From NCBI GenBank assembly GCA_016900015.1, contig JACJJM010000006.1, positions 1 through 64,000 on the forward strand: DNA of 64,000 bases, in the 5' to 3' direction. Each line of letters begins with the position of its first letter. Position 1 is the first letter of the stretch. The translations under genes were made by a program, and so were the position numbers. Below the pieces are notes generated by a model. The model saw only the letters and a list, made by a program, of their open reading frames with translations, ran no database searches and had not been told where the DNA came from. Shown here in pieces: positions 15,406 through 24,193 of this stretch. Origin of the DNA: Phocaeicola coprophilus (GTDB lineage: Bacteria > Bacteroidota > Bacteroidia > Bacteroidales > Bacteroidaceae).

Positions 15406-16578
15406 ATGAAATCAAGCTTATTCGTACTTTTATACCTGGGCATGCTGAGTGCGTTCGGCCCTTTCGTGATGGACATGTATCTTCCCACCCTGCCTGCGAT
15501 GTCAGACTTCTTCCACACTTCGCCGTCGATGGTGCAGCTGGGGCTGACCTCCAGCATGATCGGGCTGGCTGTGGGGCAGCTCATCTTCGGCCCGCTGAGC
15601 GACCGCTACGGACGCCACCGCCCGCTGGTTGCCGCCATGGCGCTCTTCCTGCTCTCCACGCTGGGCTGCATCTTCGCCCGCGACATCATGCAGTTTGTCG
15701 CCCTGCGGCTGGTGCAGGGCATTGCCGGCGCGGGAGGCGTGGTGCTGTCGCGTTCGATTGCCACTGACAAATGCCCGTCCCACGAACTGGCCCGCACGAT
15801 GGCCCTCATCGGCGCGGTGAACGGCATCGCCACCGTGGCCGCTCCCGTGGGCGGAGGCATGATGGCCCACGTGGGGGGATGGCAAGGCATCTTCTGGCTG
15901 CTGTTCCTCTTTGGCGCATTGCTGCTGGCGGGCGCCCTGCGCATGGGCGAGACGTTGCCCCGCGAACGCCGCCAGGCTGCAAGCTGGACCGACATGGGAC
16001 GCCGCTTCGCCGAGGTCCTGCGCAACCGTCTCTATGTGGGCTACGTCCTCCAGTATGGCTTCACGATGGGCGTGCTGTTTGTCAACATCGCCTCCGCTCC
16101 CTTCATCATGCAGGAACACTACGGGCTCACGCCGATGATGTTCAGCGTCTGCTTCGGGGCCAATTCCGTCGCCATGCTGCTGGCCTCGACGCTGTCGGTC
16201 AAGCTGTCGATGGAGCGTGCCTTGCGCGTCGGCAGCCGCGGGATGGTCGTCTGTGCCGGACTCATCTTTGCCGCCCTCTGCACGGGATGCGACTTCTGGG
16301 TGTATGAGACATTGCTGTTCGGGCTGCTTTCGATGGTGGGCATGAGCTTCACGGCCTCGAACACGCTGGCCATGAACGCCGAGCGCGACAATGCCGGCAT
16401 CGCCTCGGCCCTGCTGGGCGCCGTGTGCTACGTCGTCGGGGGAGCTGTGTCGCCCCTCGTCAGCCTGGGCGAGATGACAGTCACCGCCGGCGGCCTGTTC
16501 CTGGTCGGCTCATTGTGCGCCTACCTCTGCGCCCGCTATGTCCTGCTCCGCTCCGTGTCGTCGATGGCCTGCAACTGA
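15406..16578 (+). CDS. Bcr/CflA-type MFS drug transporter
   Basis: 390 residues, twelve membrane helices. Features of the Bcr/CflA group: the start MDMYLPTLP, the loop GPLSDRYGRHRPL (motif A) and RLVQGIAGAGG after helix four. These proton antiporters export drugs or small metabolites; substrate unknown. The ATG at 15406 is used because homology begins there; an upstream ATG (15337) only extends into the leader. Probably controlled by the divergent AraC protein. Confidence 0.9.
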   Translation: MKSSLFVLLYLGMLSAFGPFVMDMYLPTLPAMSDFFHTSPSMVQLGLTSSMIGLAVGQLIFGPLSDRYGRHRPLVAAMALFLLSTLGCIFARDIMQFVALRLVQGIAGAGGVVLSRSIATDKCPSHELARTMALIGAVNGIATVAAPVGGGMMAHVGGWQGIFWLLFLFGALLLAGALRMGETLPRERRQAASWTDMGRRFAEVLRNRLYVGYVLQYGFTMGVLFVNIASAPFIMQEHYGLTPMMFSVCFGANSVAMLLASTLSVKLSMERALRVGSRGMVVCAGLIFAALCTGCDFWVYETLLFGLLSMVGMSFTASNTLAMNAERDNAGIASALLGAVCYVVGGAVSPLVSLGEMTVTAGGLFLVGSLCAYLCARYVLLRSVSSMACN

Positions 16579-16765
16579 GAAACAAGAATCCCCGGCAGTT
16601 TCTGAGCATTGCTCCTTCATCCATGCCAACGCCTCACGCCTGAGCGCAGGGAAACTCCAGTGGGCCGAAGCGGGCGTGATGCGCACGGATGCTGTTCACC
16701 GCGGCCCACACCGGTGTGGACGGCCAGCAGAACGAGCAGCCATCCGGCCACGACGCGACGCGCCC

Positions 16766-17017
16766 TCATCGCTCCCGCTCCTCCCGGTCCGTCCGTTTCA
16801 TGTCCTCCAGCTCCCGGCGACGTTTGTCCTCCAGCTGCTCTTTCTTGCGGAGCACGTACCAGAGGAGCAGGATGATGACATACGACCCGGCGAGCGTGAG
16901 CCATTTTTCGGCGACGCCCACCTCCGTGTTGCGGGGCAGGAAGTAAATGGCCATGACGGTCGTGTAGACAAACAGGATGAGGGGCATCAACAGTGATTTC
17001 TTATACTTTCTTTTCAT
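16766..17017 (-). CDS. Small membrane protein (83 aa)
   Basis: 83 residues with a basic start (MKRKYKKS), two hydrophobic helices (about 8-28 and 38-58), and a highly charged C-terminal tail (EDKRRRELEDMKRTDREERER). No family recognised; resembles many small Bacteroidales inner-membrane proteins. A weak box TAACTTTA (reverse of 17051-17058) lies upstream. The 187 bases between it and the MFS gene hold nothing I can name. Confidence 0.6.
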   Translation of the reverse strand: MKRKYKKSLLMPLILFVYTTVMAIYFLPRNTEVGVAEKWLTLAGSYVIILLLWYVLRKKEQLEDKRRRELEDMKRTDREERER

Positions 17018-17095
17018 CGTACATGTAAATTGTATGTTTTTCCGAGGCGGTAAAGTTAGACAAAGTTTCCCTTTGCCCGACGATTCCCGCGCAAG

Positions 17096-19363
17096 TTAAT
17101 TTCCCAACAAGACGGCTGCCACGGCAACAGGGTCTGCCGCCCAGGCGTAATCATAACGTTCATCGGCCTCGTCGGGACGCTCCACGAGGGTCATACCCTG
17201 GGCCTGCGCCTTGAGACGGAGCATCTCGCCCACCTTTATCTTCCGGCGGAAATGCTCGACGAACGTTTCCACCGCCCCGTCGCGCAGCGAAAGGACCGTC
17301 TGCCCCTCTATGGGCATTTCGAGCCACATGATTTCGCGGCTTTCCACAAACAGGATGCCGAACACCAGCCCCTTGGAAAGATTGGACTCGCTGATGCGCA
17401 CCCGATGCCGGACGCAGGAAGGGTCATAGGCCACGCCATTGCGCTCGGACACGCGCATGGGTTTGTCCGCATCCATCCAGCCCACCACAAGACGGGGAGA
17501 AAGGTTGCCACACGAATAGGCATTGCACGTGAAAACGACATAACGGGCCTTTGCCGCCTGCAATTCGGACAACTGCAACTCGATGTATTCAGCCGTGCCC
17601 ACACGGTCGGGAATCTCGCGGATGTCGCCCGAATGACGGGCGCCGGTGGCCTGCAGGCGGTAGAAGGCACACGCCTCGGCCTTCCCGTCGTCAAAGCAGA
17701 TGCGGCAACTCAGGTCCATGTCGAGGTGTTGCGCAGGCAAGCCTTCGCCCCACTGCATGAAGAGCCTCACGGCATCGCCCTCGACGGGAAACATCGTGCC
17801 GAGAAGCGCACACGACGTGTCTTGGACAGTCGCCGTGCGGTCGGCCACGGCCACAGGGATGTCGTCAAGCCGGGGGTCGACATACATCGTCTTTCCGGCC
17901 TGGGGGAGACGCGCATAATGCCGGGCCAGAGCCTCCTTGTAGACAGACTTCACGGCCTCGGCCATCCGGAGCCGTCCGCCGGGCGTGCAGGCAGCCAGGA
18001 GCCGGTGGGGCTTCAGGAAGACGTGTATCCCGGTGATGGTCCGCACCTGGCGCGGCAGGGATATGTCGAAATAGGTCTCAGCCGCATTGCCCAACGAATA
18101 GAGCAGACGCGGCGGCAGGCTGTCCGACACCTCGAGAAAGGCGGACAGCGTCCGCTCCGTGCCCAGACGGAGCATCGTGGAGAAGAGGCAGCGGGCAAAC
18201 GCTCCCGGACGCTGCTGCAACAAGGCCAGCTCGCGGGCGGAATCGCCGGCACGGGCAGCTTCGTCGACAAGGCCCTGCCACGTGGTGTAGTCGCCGCGAT
18301 AGAACACGTCGAGCAGGGCGGCCAACCGCTCGAAACCGGGGCGGCGGGCATATTCGCTCAGGCGCAAGGCCCGAATCATGCGCACCCACATCTCCCGCTT
18401 CGCGTTCATCAGCCCGGCAGCCGTGTCCGGCGCGAGCGGGAGCGCGTCGAGCCACGAAGCCACGCGGCGGCATTCCTTGCGCCCGTATTTCAGTCGCAGG
18501 CGTTCCTCCATATCCACAGCCGCGCTCAGGCTCTGGTCGGCAGGACTCCACAGATGCCTTCCGTGGCGACGGGCATTGGCGACAAGCGTCCCCGGCTCCA
18601 CGAGCTGCGCCTGCCCGGTCTTCTCATACCAGAGGTAGCGCAAGATGTCGGTGGGTGTCTGAAACAGTGTGGAAGCCTCGGCCTCGCGCCCCTCGCTGAC
18701 AAGCTGGTGCACGACGAGCGCGACGGTCTCCTTCATCCCCATCTGCACGCCCTCGGGCAAGGGGTAGCAGCCGAGCAGCAGGCGCAGGGAGTCTTGCTGC
18801 GTGGCATCGAGCGGGACGACGGAAGACAACAAGCCGTGAAACAGGCGGCGCATGTCAGCGTCGGTCATGAGCTTCAGCTCCTTCAGGCGGCTGCCCTGCC
18901 CCACGAACGGATGCCCGTCGGTGACGAACGGACGGCCGCAAAAGGGACATCCCGTGTAGCGTTCCAGCGGGAAAGTGCCATCGGGGATGAAGTGCCCGCA
19001 GGGCAACGTCGTGCCGGGACAGTCCCCCTCCTCGCCGAAGACATTGGCCAGCCACGTCAGCACATGGTCGACAGCCAGTTCGCCCGTCGGGGTCAGCCAG
19101 CCCTTCACCAGCGCCGCCCAGTTCAGCCCGAGGCCCAGCGTGTCGCCCAGCAGCCCGGTCAGCATGTCCAGTTCGTCGTCGCCGGCCAGGGGCAACGCGC
19201 GGAGCAACTCTTCGCCTGCCCCGTAGCCGCAGTCGTTCAGAAACTTGCAGAAGATGAGCACGGCGGGCGTGGGAGCGGCCGAACGGTCGATCTGCGCACG
19301 GTCGATGTCGAGATAGAGGGATTGGTAGCGGAGGGCCACGGTGTTGAGGAGTCTTGCTTTCAT
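17096..19363 (-). CDS. Large RING-like and TerD-like protein (MXAN_6230/SCO0854-like)
   Basis: 755 residues. CGHFIPDG...CPFCGRPF at about 122-145 is a RING-like zinc motif. The middle is helical (TPR-like feel, many L and A). The last 220 residues resemble a TerD-type domain (LSCRICFDDG, then YIELQLSELQ and YVVFTCNAYS). This arrangement is that of the MXAN_6230/SCO0854 RING-domain family, of unknown function; TerD domains occur in tellurite and stress-response systems, often calcium-binding. No other ter gene is nearby, so it is stand-alone here. Family assignment is from memory of motifs. Confidence 0.65.
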   Translation of the reverse strand: MKARLLNTVALRYQSLYLDIDRAQIDRSAAPTPAVLIFCKFLNDCGYGAGEELLRALPLAGDDELDMLTGLLGDTLGLGLNWAALVKGWLTPTGELAVDHVLTWLANVFGEEGDCPGTTLPCGHFIPDGTFPLERYTGCPFCGRPFVTDGHPFVGQGSRLKELKLMTDADMRRLFHGLLSSVVPLDATQQDSLRLLLGCYPLPEGVQMGMKETVALVVHQLVSEGREAEASTLFQTPTDILRYLWYEKTGQAQLVEPGTLVANARRHGRHLWSPADQSLSAAVDMEERLRLKYGRKECRRVASWLDALPLAPDTAAGLMNAKREMWVRMIRALRLSEYARRPGFERLAALLDVFYRGDYTTWQGLVDEAARAGDSARELALLQQRPGAFARCLFSTMLRLGTERTLSAFLEVSDSLPPRLLYSLGNAAETYFDISLPRQVRTITGIHVFLKPHRLLAACTPGGRLRMAEAVKSVYKEALARHYARLPQAGKTMYVDPRLDDIPVAVADRTATVQDTSCALLGTMFPVEGDAVRLFMQWGEGLPAQHLDMDLSCRICFDDGKAEACAFYRLQATGARHSGDIREIPDRVGTAEYIELQLSELQAAKARYVVFTCNAYSCGNLSPRLVVGWMDADKPMRVSERNGVAYDPSCVRHRVRISESNLSKGLVFGILFVESREIMWLEMPIEGQTVLSLRDGAVETFVEHFRRKIKVGEMLRLKAQAQGMTLVERPDEADERYDYAWAADPVAVAAVLLGN

Positions 19364-19485
19364 CGTATCTTTTCGCTTTATATGGACATTTCAAGGAAGG
19401 CGGATGGGAAAGGGGAAGGCAATCGGCAAGCTTTAATTGAAGTTAGCGTACCCAAAGAAGTAAGCCTGCCTTGGCCTGTCCCCTA

Positions 19486-19548
19486 TGGACTGCGGGCAGG
19501 ACTCGAACCTGCAACGCATCGCGGCGTCTCCCGGCGGACGTCCGCAGT
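19486..19548 (-). ncRNA. Short tRNA-like RNA (acceptor + T-arm, no normal anticodon arm)
   Basis: On the minus strand ACTGCGG (19548-19542) can pair perfectly with CCGCAGT (19495-19489), followed by encoded CCA (19488-19486). Between them is a canonical T-arm, GCAGGTTCGAGTCCTGC (19512-19496). Only 29 bases replace the D- and anticodon arms, and one more base pair (G-C) can extend the acceptor into the CCA. A TAnnTTTG box lies just upstream. It is therefore either a decayed tRNA or a tRNA-like transcript; a normal tRNA is excluded. Confidence 0.45.
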
Positions 19549-19567
19549 CGTCTCATTTGTACAAAGG

Positions 19568-19575
19568 CAAATATA
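19568..19575 (-). promoter_or_regulatory. -7 box before the tRNA-like RNA
   Basis: Reverse complement TATATTTG, about 20 bases upstream of the acceptor-like strand. Confidence 0.45.
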
Positions 19576-19655
19576 CGAAAACTTGCCGCAGCATCCACAC
19601 GGGAGCGGCACTATTTTTATGGAAAATGCTTCAAAAATGTTTTATGTATGCCGAT

Positions 19656-19744
19656 GTAGGGACACACGGCTCGTGTGTCCGAGCTCACATCCGGATTGGA
19701 AACGGGCTTCGTGCATTCCGGACGCACGGTCCGTGCGTCCCTAC
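19656..19744. repeat. 89-bp palindromic element, copy 2
   Basis: Begins GTAGGGACACACGG and ends CCGTGCGTCCCTAC; same ends and inner CCGGA half-site as 5831-5916. It fills much of the gap 19576-19832, which has no other recognisable feature. Confidence 0.75.
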
Positions 19745-19832
19745 ATTTTTATAGGAAAAGCAAACTTAAAAAAAGAAAGCAATACCCTATATTGTAGCCA
19801 ACCGTTATTTCTTAAAAAACGGGGTTGAAACG

Positions 19833-20144
19833 TTGCCACCCCAAAAGATAACCAATCAAAAAGATTTTGATTCCTATTTTGGAACGGCAGCTGTAATGGG
19901 TGAGAATGGGAATCCTACAGACATAAACTTTTCGACGCAATATGTGATTTCACTGACAAGACCCGAGACAGACATAGAAACGAGGCTTGTTCCGAAGTCA
20001 CTGGAAACAAATCAAAAGGGAGAAATAGTCCTCTGCTATCAAGAGATACAAGGTCAAAAGCGCACTTATACGACCAAACCATTGCTGCTGATTATCGTGG
20101 ATAAGAAATATGACGGCAACGTCGTACTGAGCAAAGTGGAATAA
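19833..20144 (+). CDS. Hypothetical protein (about 103 aa), AT-rich
   Basis: An open frame of 103 residues beginning at a TTG (19833); no ATG is available between the upstream stop (19767) and the coding-like part, so the start is uncertain. Composition is clearly more AT-rich than the flanking genes, suggesting transfer. No signal peptide, membrane segment or known motif; the sequence (FSTQYVISLTRPETDIETRL, then KPLLLIIVDKKYDGNVV) looks like a small mixed alpha/beta domain. It could be the tail of a degraded gene. Confidence 0.45.
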   Translation: MPPQKITNQKDFDSYFGTAAVMGENGNPTDINFSTQYVISLTRPETDIETRLVPKSLETNQKGEIVLCYQEIQGQKRTYTTKPLLLIIVDKKYDGNVVLSKVE

Positions 20145-20191
20145 TTGCTATTTGCCGGCATGCACGCCGTCTGGCGGAGGATATCCATAAG

Positions 20192-20229
20192 AAAAAAAGC
20201 ATCCCGCCCGGATATGTCCCGGGGGATGC
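20192..20229 (-). terminator. pnp terminator
   Basis: Stem GCATCCC / GGGATGC (20199-20229) followed, in minus direction, by a T-run (A-run at 20192-20198). Confidence 0.85.
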
Positions 20230-20259
20230 CTTTTCTCATGTATATATTAAAAGTCCAGC

Positions 20260-22443
20260 TTATTTCTCATCGCGACGCGGACGACGTTCGGGACGCTGCG
20301 CACGGGCCGGACGCTCGGTGTAGCCTTCCGGTTTCGGGATGAGCACCTTGTGCGAGAGCTTGAACTTGCCCGTCTTCTGGTCGATGTCGAGCAACTTCAC
20401 TTCGATTTCGTCGCCTTCCTTCAGGCCGGTCTCCTCGACGGTGTCGAGACGGCGCCAGTCCATCTCGGAGATGTGGAGCAAGCCGTCCTTGCCGGGCAGG
20501 AATTCCACGAAGGCGCCGTAAGGCATGATGGAGCGCACCTTGCCACGGTAGACCTCGCCCACTTCGGGGATGGCCACGATAGCCTTGATCTTGGCGATGG
20601 CGCTGTCGATGCAAGCCTTGTTCGTGCCGGCGATTTCGATGCGTCCGACGCCGTCGGTCTCCTCGATGTTGATGGTCGCGCCGGTCTCTTCCTGCATGCC
20701 CTGGATGATCTTTCCGCCCGGGCCGATGACAGCTCCGATGAACTCTTTGGGGATGAGCATCGTCTCGATGCGCGGAGCGTGCGGCTTGAGTTCAGGACGC
20801 GGCTCGGCGATGCAGTCGGTGAGCTTGTCGAGGATGTAGAGGCGGCCTTCCTTGGCTTGGTTGAGCGCACGCTCGAGGATGTCGAACGAGAGTCCGTCGA
20901 CCTTGATGTCCATCTGCGTGGCCGTGATGCCGTCTTTCGTGCCGGTCACCTTGAAGTCCATGTCGCCCAAGTGGTCCTCGTCGCCGAGGATGTCGGAGAG
21001 GACGGCATACTTGTCTTCACCGGCGTTCTTGATGAGTCCCATCGCGATGCCTGACACGGGCTTTTTGATGGGCACACCTGCATCCATCAGGGCCAGCGTA
21101 CCGGCGCAGACTGTGGCCATCGACGACGAGCCGTTCGACTCGAGGATGTCGGAGACGACGCGGATGCAGTAGGGATAGTCCTGGGGAATCATGCGCTTGA
21201 GGGCACGCCATGCCAGGTGGCCGTGGCCGATTTCACGACGGCCGACGCCGCGCTGTGCCTTGGCCTCGCCCGTGGAGAACGGGGGGAAGTTATAGTGGAG
21301 CAGGAAGCGTTCCTTGCCCTGGTTGAGCACGTCGTCGATGATTTTCTCGTCAGACTTCGTGCCCAGCGTGACGGTGCTCAGCGACTGGGTCTCGCCGCGG
21401 GTGAAGATGGACGAGCCGTGGGGGCCGGGCAGGGGGCTGACTTCGCACCAGATGGGGCGTATCTCGTTTGTCTTGCGGCCGTCGAGACGCTTGCCCTCGT
21501 CGAGGATGCAGCGGCGCATGGCCTCTTTCTCCACGTCGTGGTAGTAGCGGTCGATGAGGGGAGCTTTCTCTTCGAGCTCTTCCTCGGTGTACTGTGCCTT
21601 GAACTCCTCGCAGATGGCGTCGAAGGCATCCTGGCGGGCATGCTTGTTGGTGTTTCCGCTGGCGGCGACGGCGTAAGCCTTGTCGTAGCAGGCGTCGTGG
21701 ACGGCCTTGCGGAGGTCTTCGTCGTTCTCCTCGTGGCAATACTCGCGCTTGACGGTCGTGCCGACTTCTTCCATCAGCTCCATCTGCACCTTGCAGTGGC
21801 TCTTGATGGCCTCGTGGGCGACGCGCATGGCCTCGAGCAGGTCGGCTTCCGACACTTCGTTCATCTCGCCTTCGACCATCATGATGTTTTCATACGTGGC
21901 AGCGACCATGATGTCCATGTCGGCCTTCTCCAGTTGCTGGAAGGTGGGGTCGATGACAAACTCACCGTCGATGCGTGCCACACGGACTTCGGAAATGGGG
22001 CCTCCGAACGGTATATCCGAAACGGCAAGGGCTGCAGAGGCTGCCAGACCGGCCAGCGCGTCGGGCATGTCCACACCGTCTGCCGAATAAAGTATGATGT
22101 TCACGTAGACCTCAGCATGGTAGTTGTCCGGGAACAGGGGACGCAGAGCACGGTCGACCAGACGGCATGTCAGAATCTCGTAGTCCGAAGCCTTTCCTTC
22201 TCTCTTGGTGAATCCACCGGGGAAGCGGCCGAATGCCGAATATTTCTCTTTGTACTCTACCTGAAGAGGCATGAAATCTGTACCGGGAACTGCATCTTTT
22301 GCTGCACAAACAGTGGCCAACAACATCGTATTTCCCATGCGGAGCATCACCGCACCGTCGGCCTGCTTTGCAAGCTTTCCCGTTTCGAGCGTGATGGTTC
22401 TTCCATCAGGCAGCTCGATAGTCTTAACAATAGGGTTAATCAT
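20260..22443 (-). CDS. pnp: Polyribonucleotide nucleotidyltransferase (PNPase)
   Basis: 727 residues, slightly longer than the usual 700-710. Two RNase PH domains (about 10-230 and 310-550) separated by a helical linker, a KH domain with [14 protein letters not shown] and a C-terminal S1 domain ([20 protein letters not shown]), ending in a basic tail ([11 protein letters not shown]). It degrades RNA 3' to 5' using phosphate and takes part in RNA turnover. The leader is about 260 bases long (promoter at 22707) and contains a GC-rich repeat; PNPase is autoregulated through its leader in other bacteria, which may apply here. Confidence 0.97.
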   Translation of the reverse strand: MINPIVKTIELPDGRTITLETGKLAKQADGAVMLRMGNTMLLATVCAAKDAVPGTDFMPLQVEYKEKYSAFGRFPGGFTKREGKASDYEILTCRLVDRALRPLFPDNYHAEVYVNIILYSADGVDMPDALAGLAASAALAVSDIPFGGPISEVRVARIDGEFVIDPTFQQLEKADMDIMVAATYENIMMVEGEMNEVSEADLLEAMRVAHEAIKSHCKVQMELMEEVGTTVKREYCHEENDEDLRKAVHDACYDKAYAVAASGNTNKHARQDAFDAICEEFKAQYTEEELEEKAPLIDRYYHDVEKEAMRRCILDEGKRLDGRKTNEIRPIWCEVSPLPGPHGSSIFTRGETQSLSTVTLGTKSDEKIIDDVLNQGKERFLLHYNFPPFSTGEAKAQRGVGRREIGHGHLAWRALKRMIPQDYPYCIRVVSDILESNGSSSMATVCAGTLALMDAGVPIKKPVSGIAMGLIKNAGEDKYAVLSDILGDEDHLGDMDFKVTGTKDGITATQMDIKVDGLSFDILERALNQAKEGRLYILDKLTDCIAEPRPELKPHAPRIETMLIPKEFIGAVIGPGGKIIQGMQEETGATINIEETDGVGRIEIAGTNKACIDSAIAKIKAIVAIPEVGEVYRGKVRSIMPYGAFVEFLPGKDGLLHISEMDWRRLDTVEETGLKEGDEIEVKLLDIDQKTGKFKLSHKVLIPKPEGYTERPARAQRPERRPRRDEK

Positions 22444-22555
22444 ATAAAGTTATTAAATCTGTATGTAAATCATTTTATCGGCTCCGGCACATGGGGCTTC
22501 CCCTTACCAGGAATGCCGGACCGCCGAGACGCGCGTACCGCGACGACGCCTGCCT

Positions 22556-22645
22556 CCTCTCCTCCCGGGGACACCCTTAAGGGTAGCCGCGGGCGGAATC
22601 CATTCCGTCCGGGGACGGAGTCCAAGGCAACCGCGGGCGGAGTAC
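22556..22645. repeat. GC-rich intergenic repeat (GGACGGAAAGGA family), copy C, in pnp leader
   Basis: CCCTTAAGGGTAGCCG, CGGGCGGAATCC, GGGGACGGAGTCC words. Lies within the predicted pnp 5' untranslated region. Confidence 0.6.
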
Positions 22646-22706
22646 AGAGCCTGCCCGCGCACATGTCCTCCCCGGCTTGAAGCTGAAAGAGATTCAGAAA
22701 GTCGCG

Positions 22707-22714
22707 CAAAGATA
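22707..22714 (-). promoter_or_regulatory. pnp -7 box
   Basis: Reverse complement TATCTTTG; the next start codon on this strand is pnp at 22443. Confidence 0.6.
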
Positions 22715-22735
22715 CGCATTATTATAATAATGTAT

Positions 22736-22743
22736 TATATTTG
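22736..22743 (+). promoter_or_regulatory. -7 box of thioredoxin-fold lipoprotein gene
   Basis: TATATTTG, 23 bases before the ATG at 22766, divergent from the pnp box. Confidence 0.65.
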
Positions 22744-22765
22744 CAGCCGTAAATTACTTAAAGAT

Positions 22766-23914
22766 ATGAAAAACAAAAGCATTCTTCTCGCGGGAGTCAT
22801 CCTGGCCGGGCTCGCGGCCTGTGAGAAAGAACCGCATTTCACCATAACGGGCACCATCGAAGGCGCTGCCGACAAGATGCTCTACCTGGAAGCTTCCGGC
22901 ATCACGGCCATCACCCCCGTCGACTCCGTCGAGCTGGGCTCCTCGGGCACGTTCACCCTCGAAGGCAAGCAGCCGCAGTATCCGGAGTTCTACCGCCTGC
23001 GCATCGACGACAACATCATCAACCTCGCCGTCGACTCGACGGAGACCATCCGCGTCGAGGCCCGCCTCGACGACATGCCGACGGGCTACACCGTCGAGGG
23101 CGAGACCAACCTGAAAATCAAGGAACTGGCCGTCAAGCAAATCCAGCTCCAGGCCGACATCAACCGCGTGTATGCCTCGCGCACGCTGGCCCCCTACCAG
23201 AAGGAGGACAGCGTGGAGGGAATGGTCAGCCGCTACAAGGAGGACGCGAAGATGAACTACATCTTCAAGGCGCCCAACACGCTGTATGCCTACTTCGCCC
23301 TCTTCCAGCGCGTGAACGGCGCCAGCCTCTTCGACCCGCTCCACGACGCGGCCGACGTCCGCTGCTTCGGGGCTGTCGCCACGAGCTTCGACAACCTCTA
23401 CCCCCACTCGACACGCACGACCAACCTGCACAACCTCGCCGTCAAGGGAATGAAAAACACCCGCACGCCGCGGCAGAAGGAAATCGCCCTCCCGGCCGAC
23501 AAGGTGAGCGAAGCGGGACTCATCGACATCGCCCTCAAGGACCAGAACGGGCGCGAACGCCGGCTGTCGGACCTGAAAGGGAAGGTCGTCCTGCTGGACT
23601 TCACCGTCTACGGCGCGAAGGAGTCGCCGGCACGCAACATGACGCTGCGCGGGCTCTACGACAAGTATAAGGGACAGGGACTGGAAATCTACCAAATCGC
23701 CCTCGACGAGAACGAACACTACTGGAAGACGTCGGCCGACAACCTGCCCTGGATCTGCGTGCGCGACGGGGCCGGGGCGTATTCGAACTACCTGCGGCTG
23801 TATAACGTCACGCGCGTGCCGACCTACTTCCTCATCAACCGTGCCAACGAGCTGAAGGCGCGGCAGGAAAACATCCAGGATCTGGAGGCCGAGGTAAAAA
23901 AACTGATTGAATGA
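22766..23914 (+). CDS. DUF4369/TlpA-like thioredoxin-fold lipoprotein lacking the CxxC
   Basis: 382 residues. Lipobox LAAC with Cys at 19. Residues 24-120 fit DUF4369 (FTITGTIEGAADKMLYLE), and about 245-382 a TlpA/AhpC-type thioredoxin fold (RRLSDLKGKVVLLDFTVYGA...TRVPTYFLI). Where family members have WCxxC, this protein has VYGAKESPA, so no redox dithiol is present: it cannot act as a thiol oxidoreductase in the normal way. Likely an outer-membrane or periplasmic lipoprotein of unknown function. The ATG at 22766 is preferred because the earlier in-frame ATG (22730) is within the promoter. Confidence 0.8.
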   Translation: MKNKSILLAGVILAGLAACEKEPHFTITGTIEGAADKMLYLEASGITAITPVDSVELGSSGTFTLEGKQPQYPEFYRLRIDDNIINLAVDSTETIRVEARLDDMPTGYTVEGETNLKIKELAVKQIQLQADINRVYASRTLAPYQKEDSVEGMVSRYKEDAKMNYIFKAPNTLYAYFALFQRVNGASLFDPLHDAADVRCFGAVATSFDNLYPHSTRTTNLHNLAVKGMKNTRTPRQKEIALPADKVSEAGLIDIALKDQNGRERRLSDLKGKVVLLDFTVYGAKESPARNMTLRGLYDKYKGQGLEIYQIALDENEHYWKTSADNLPWICVRDGAGAYSNYLRLYNVTRVPTYFLINRANELKARQENIQDLEAEVKKLIE

Positions 23915-24000
23915 AAAATGAGGAATGAAGAGTGAAGAGTGCATATAGTTTTTTGCGCCGCAGGCAATTCTTCATTCCTCATTATTCATTCTTCATTATT
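23909..24000. repeat. AATGAAGAAT-type hairpin repeat, copy 2
   Basis: GAATGAAGAGTGAAGAGTGC and GGCAATTCTTCATTCCTCAT arms around ATATAGTTTTTTGCGCCG. The core GAAGAGTGCATATAG...GGCAATTCTTCAT is shared with 47213-47326. Confidence 0.7.
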
Positions 24001-24052
24001 AAAAGATGTTACATAACATACCCGCAGACTTGACACGTATGCAATAAAAGGT

Positions 24053-24060
24053 TATCTTTG
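24053..24060 (+). promoter_or_regulatory. greA -7 box
   Basis: TATCTTTG; the greA start is 134 bases downstream, so transcripts carry a long leader. Confidence 0.65.
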
Positions 24061-24094
24061 CCGTAAATATAACAAGACCAAGATAGCAAACCGA

Positions 24095-24138
24095 GAGTTC
24101 CGGCATTCGATTATATGTTGATGTCGGAATTCTTTTTT
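24095..24138 (+). terminator. Terminator-like hairpin inside the greA leader
   Basis: GAGTTCCGGCAT (24095-24106) and ATGTCGGAATTC (24121-24132) pair over 12 bases with G-U pairs, followed by six T (24133-24138). It sits between the promoter and the start codon, so it would act as an attenuator or make a short leader RNA. Confidence 0.65.
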
Positions 24139-24193
24139 ATTTTGTCTGAAAAAACTCAAATCAAAAACATAAATAAAAAAGGAGGAATTACAA

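Noticed and set aside
19441-19560. A normal tRNA gene at the T-arm sequence
   Set aside because: Only 29 bases separate acceptor and T-arm; no anticodon arm can be drawn, and extending to 75 bases gives no acceptor pairing.
19471-19754. Two short plus-strand frames over the tRNA-like sequence
   Set aside because: Translations such as CGQDSNLQ are the usual artefacts of reading the antisense of a T-arm.
17252-19828. 858-codon plus-strand open frame
   Set aside because: Antisense shadow of the RING/TerD-like gene; its translation is low in motifs and rich in H, R, A, Q typical of reverse frames in GC-rich DNA.
21217-22680. 487-codon plus-strand open frame
   Set aside because: Antisense of pnp and its leader; pnp is certain.
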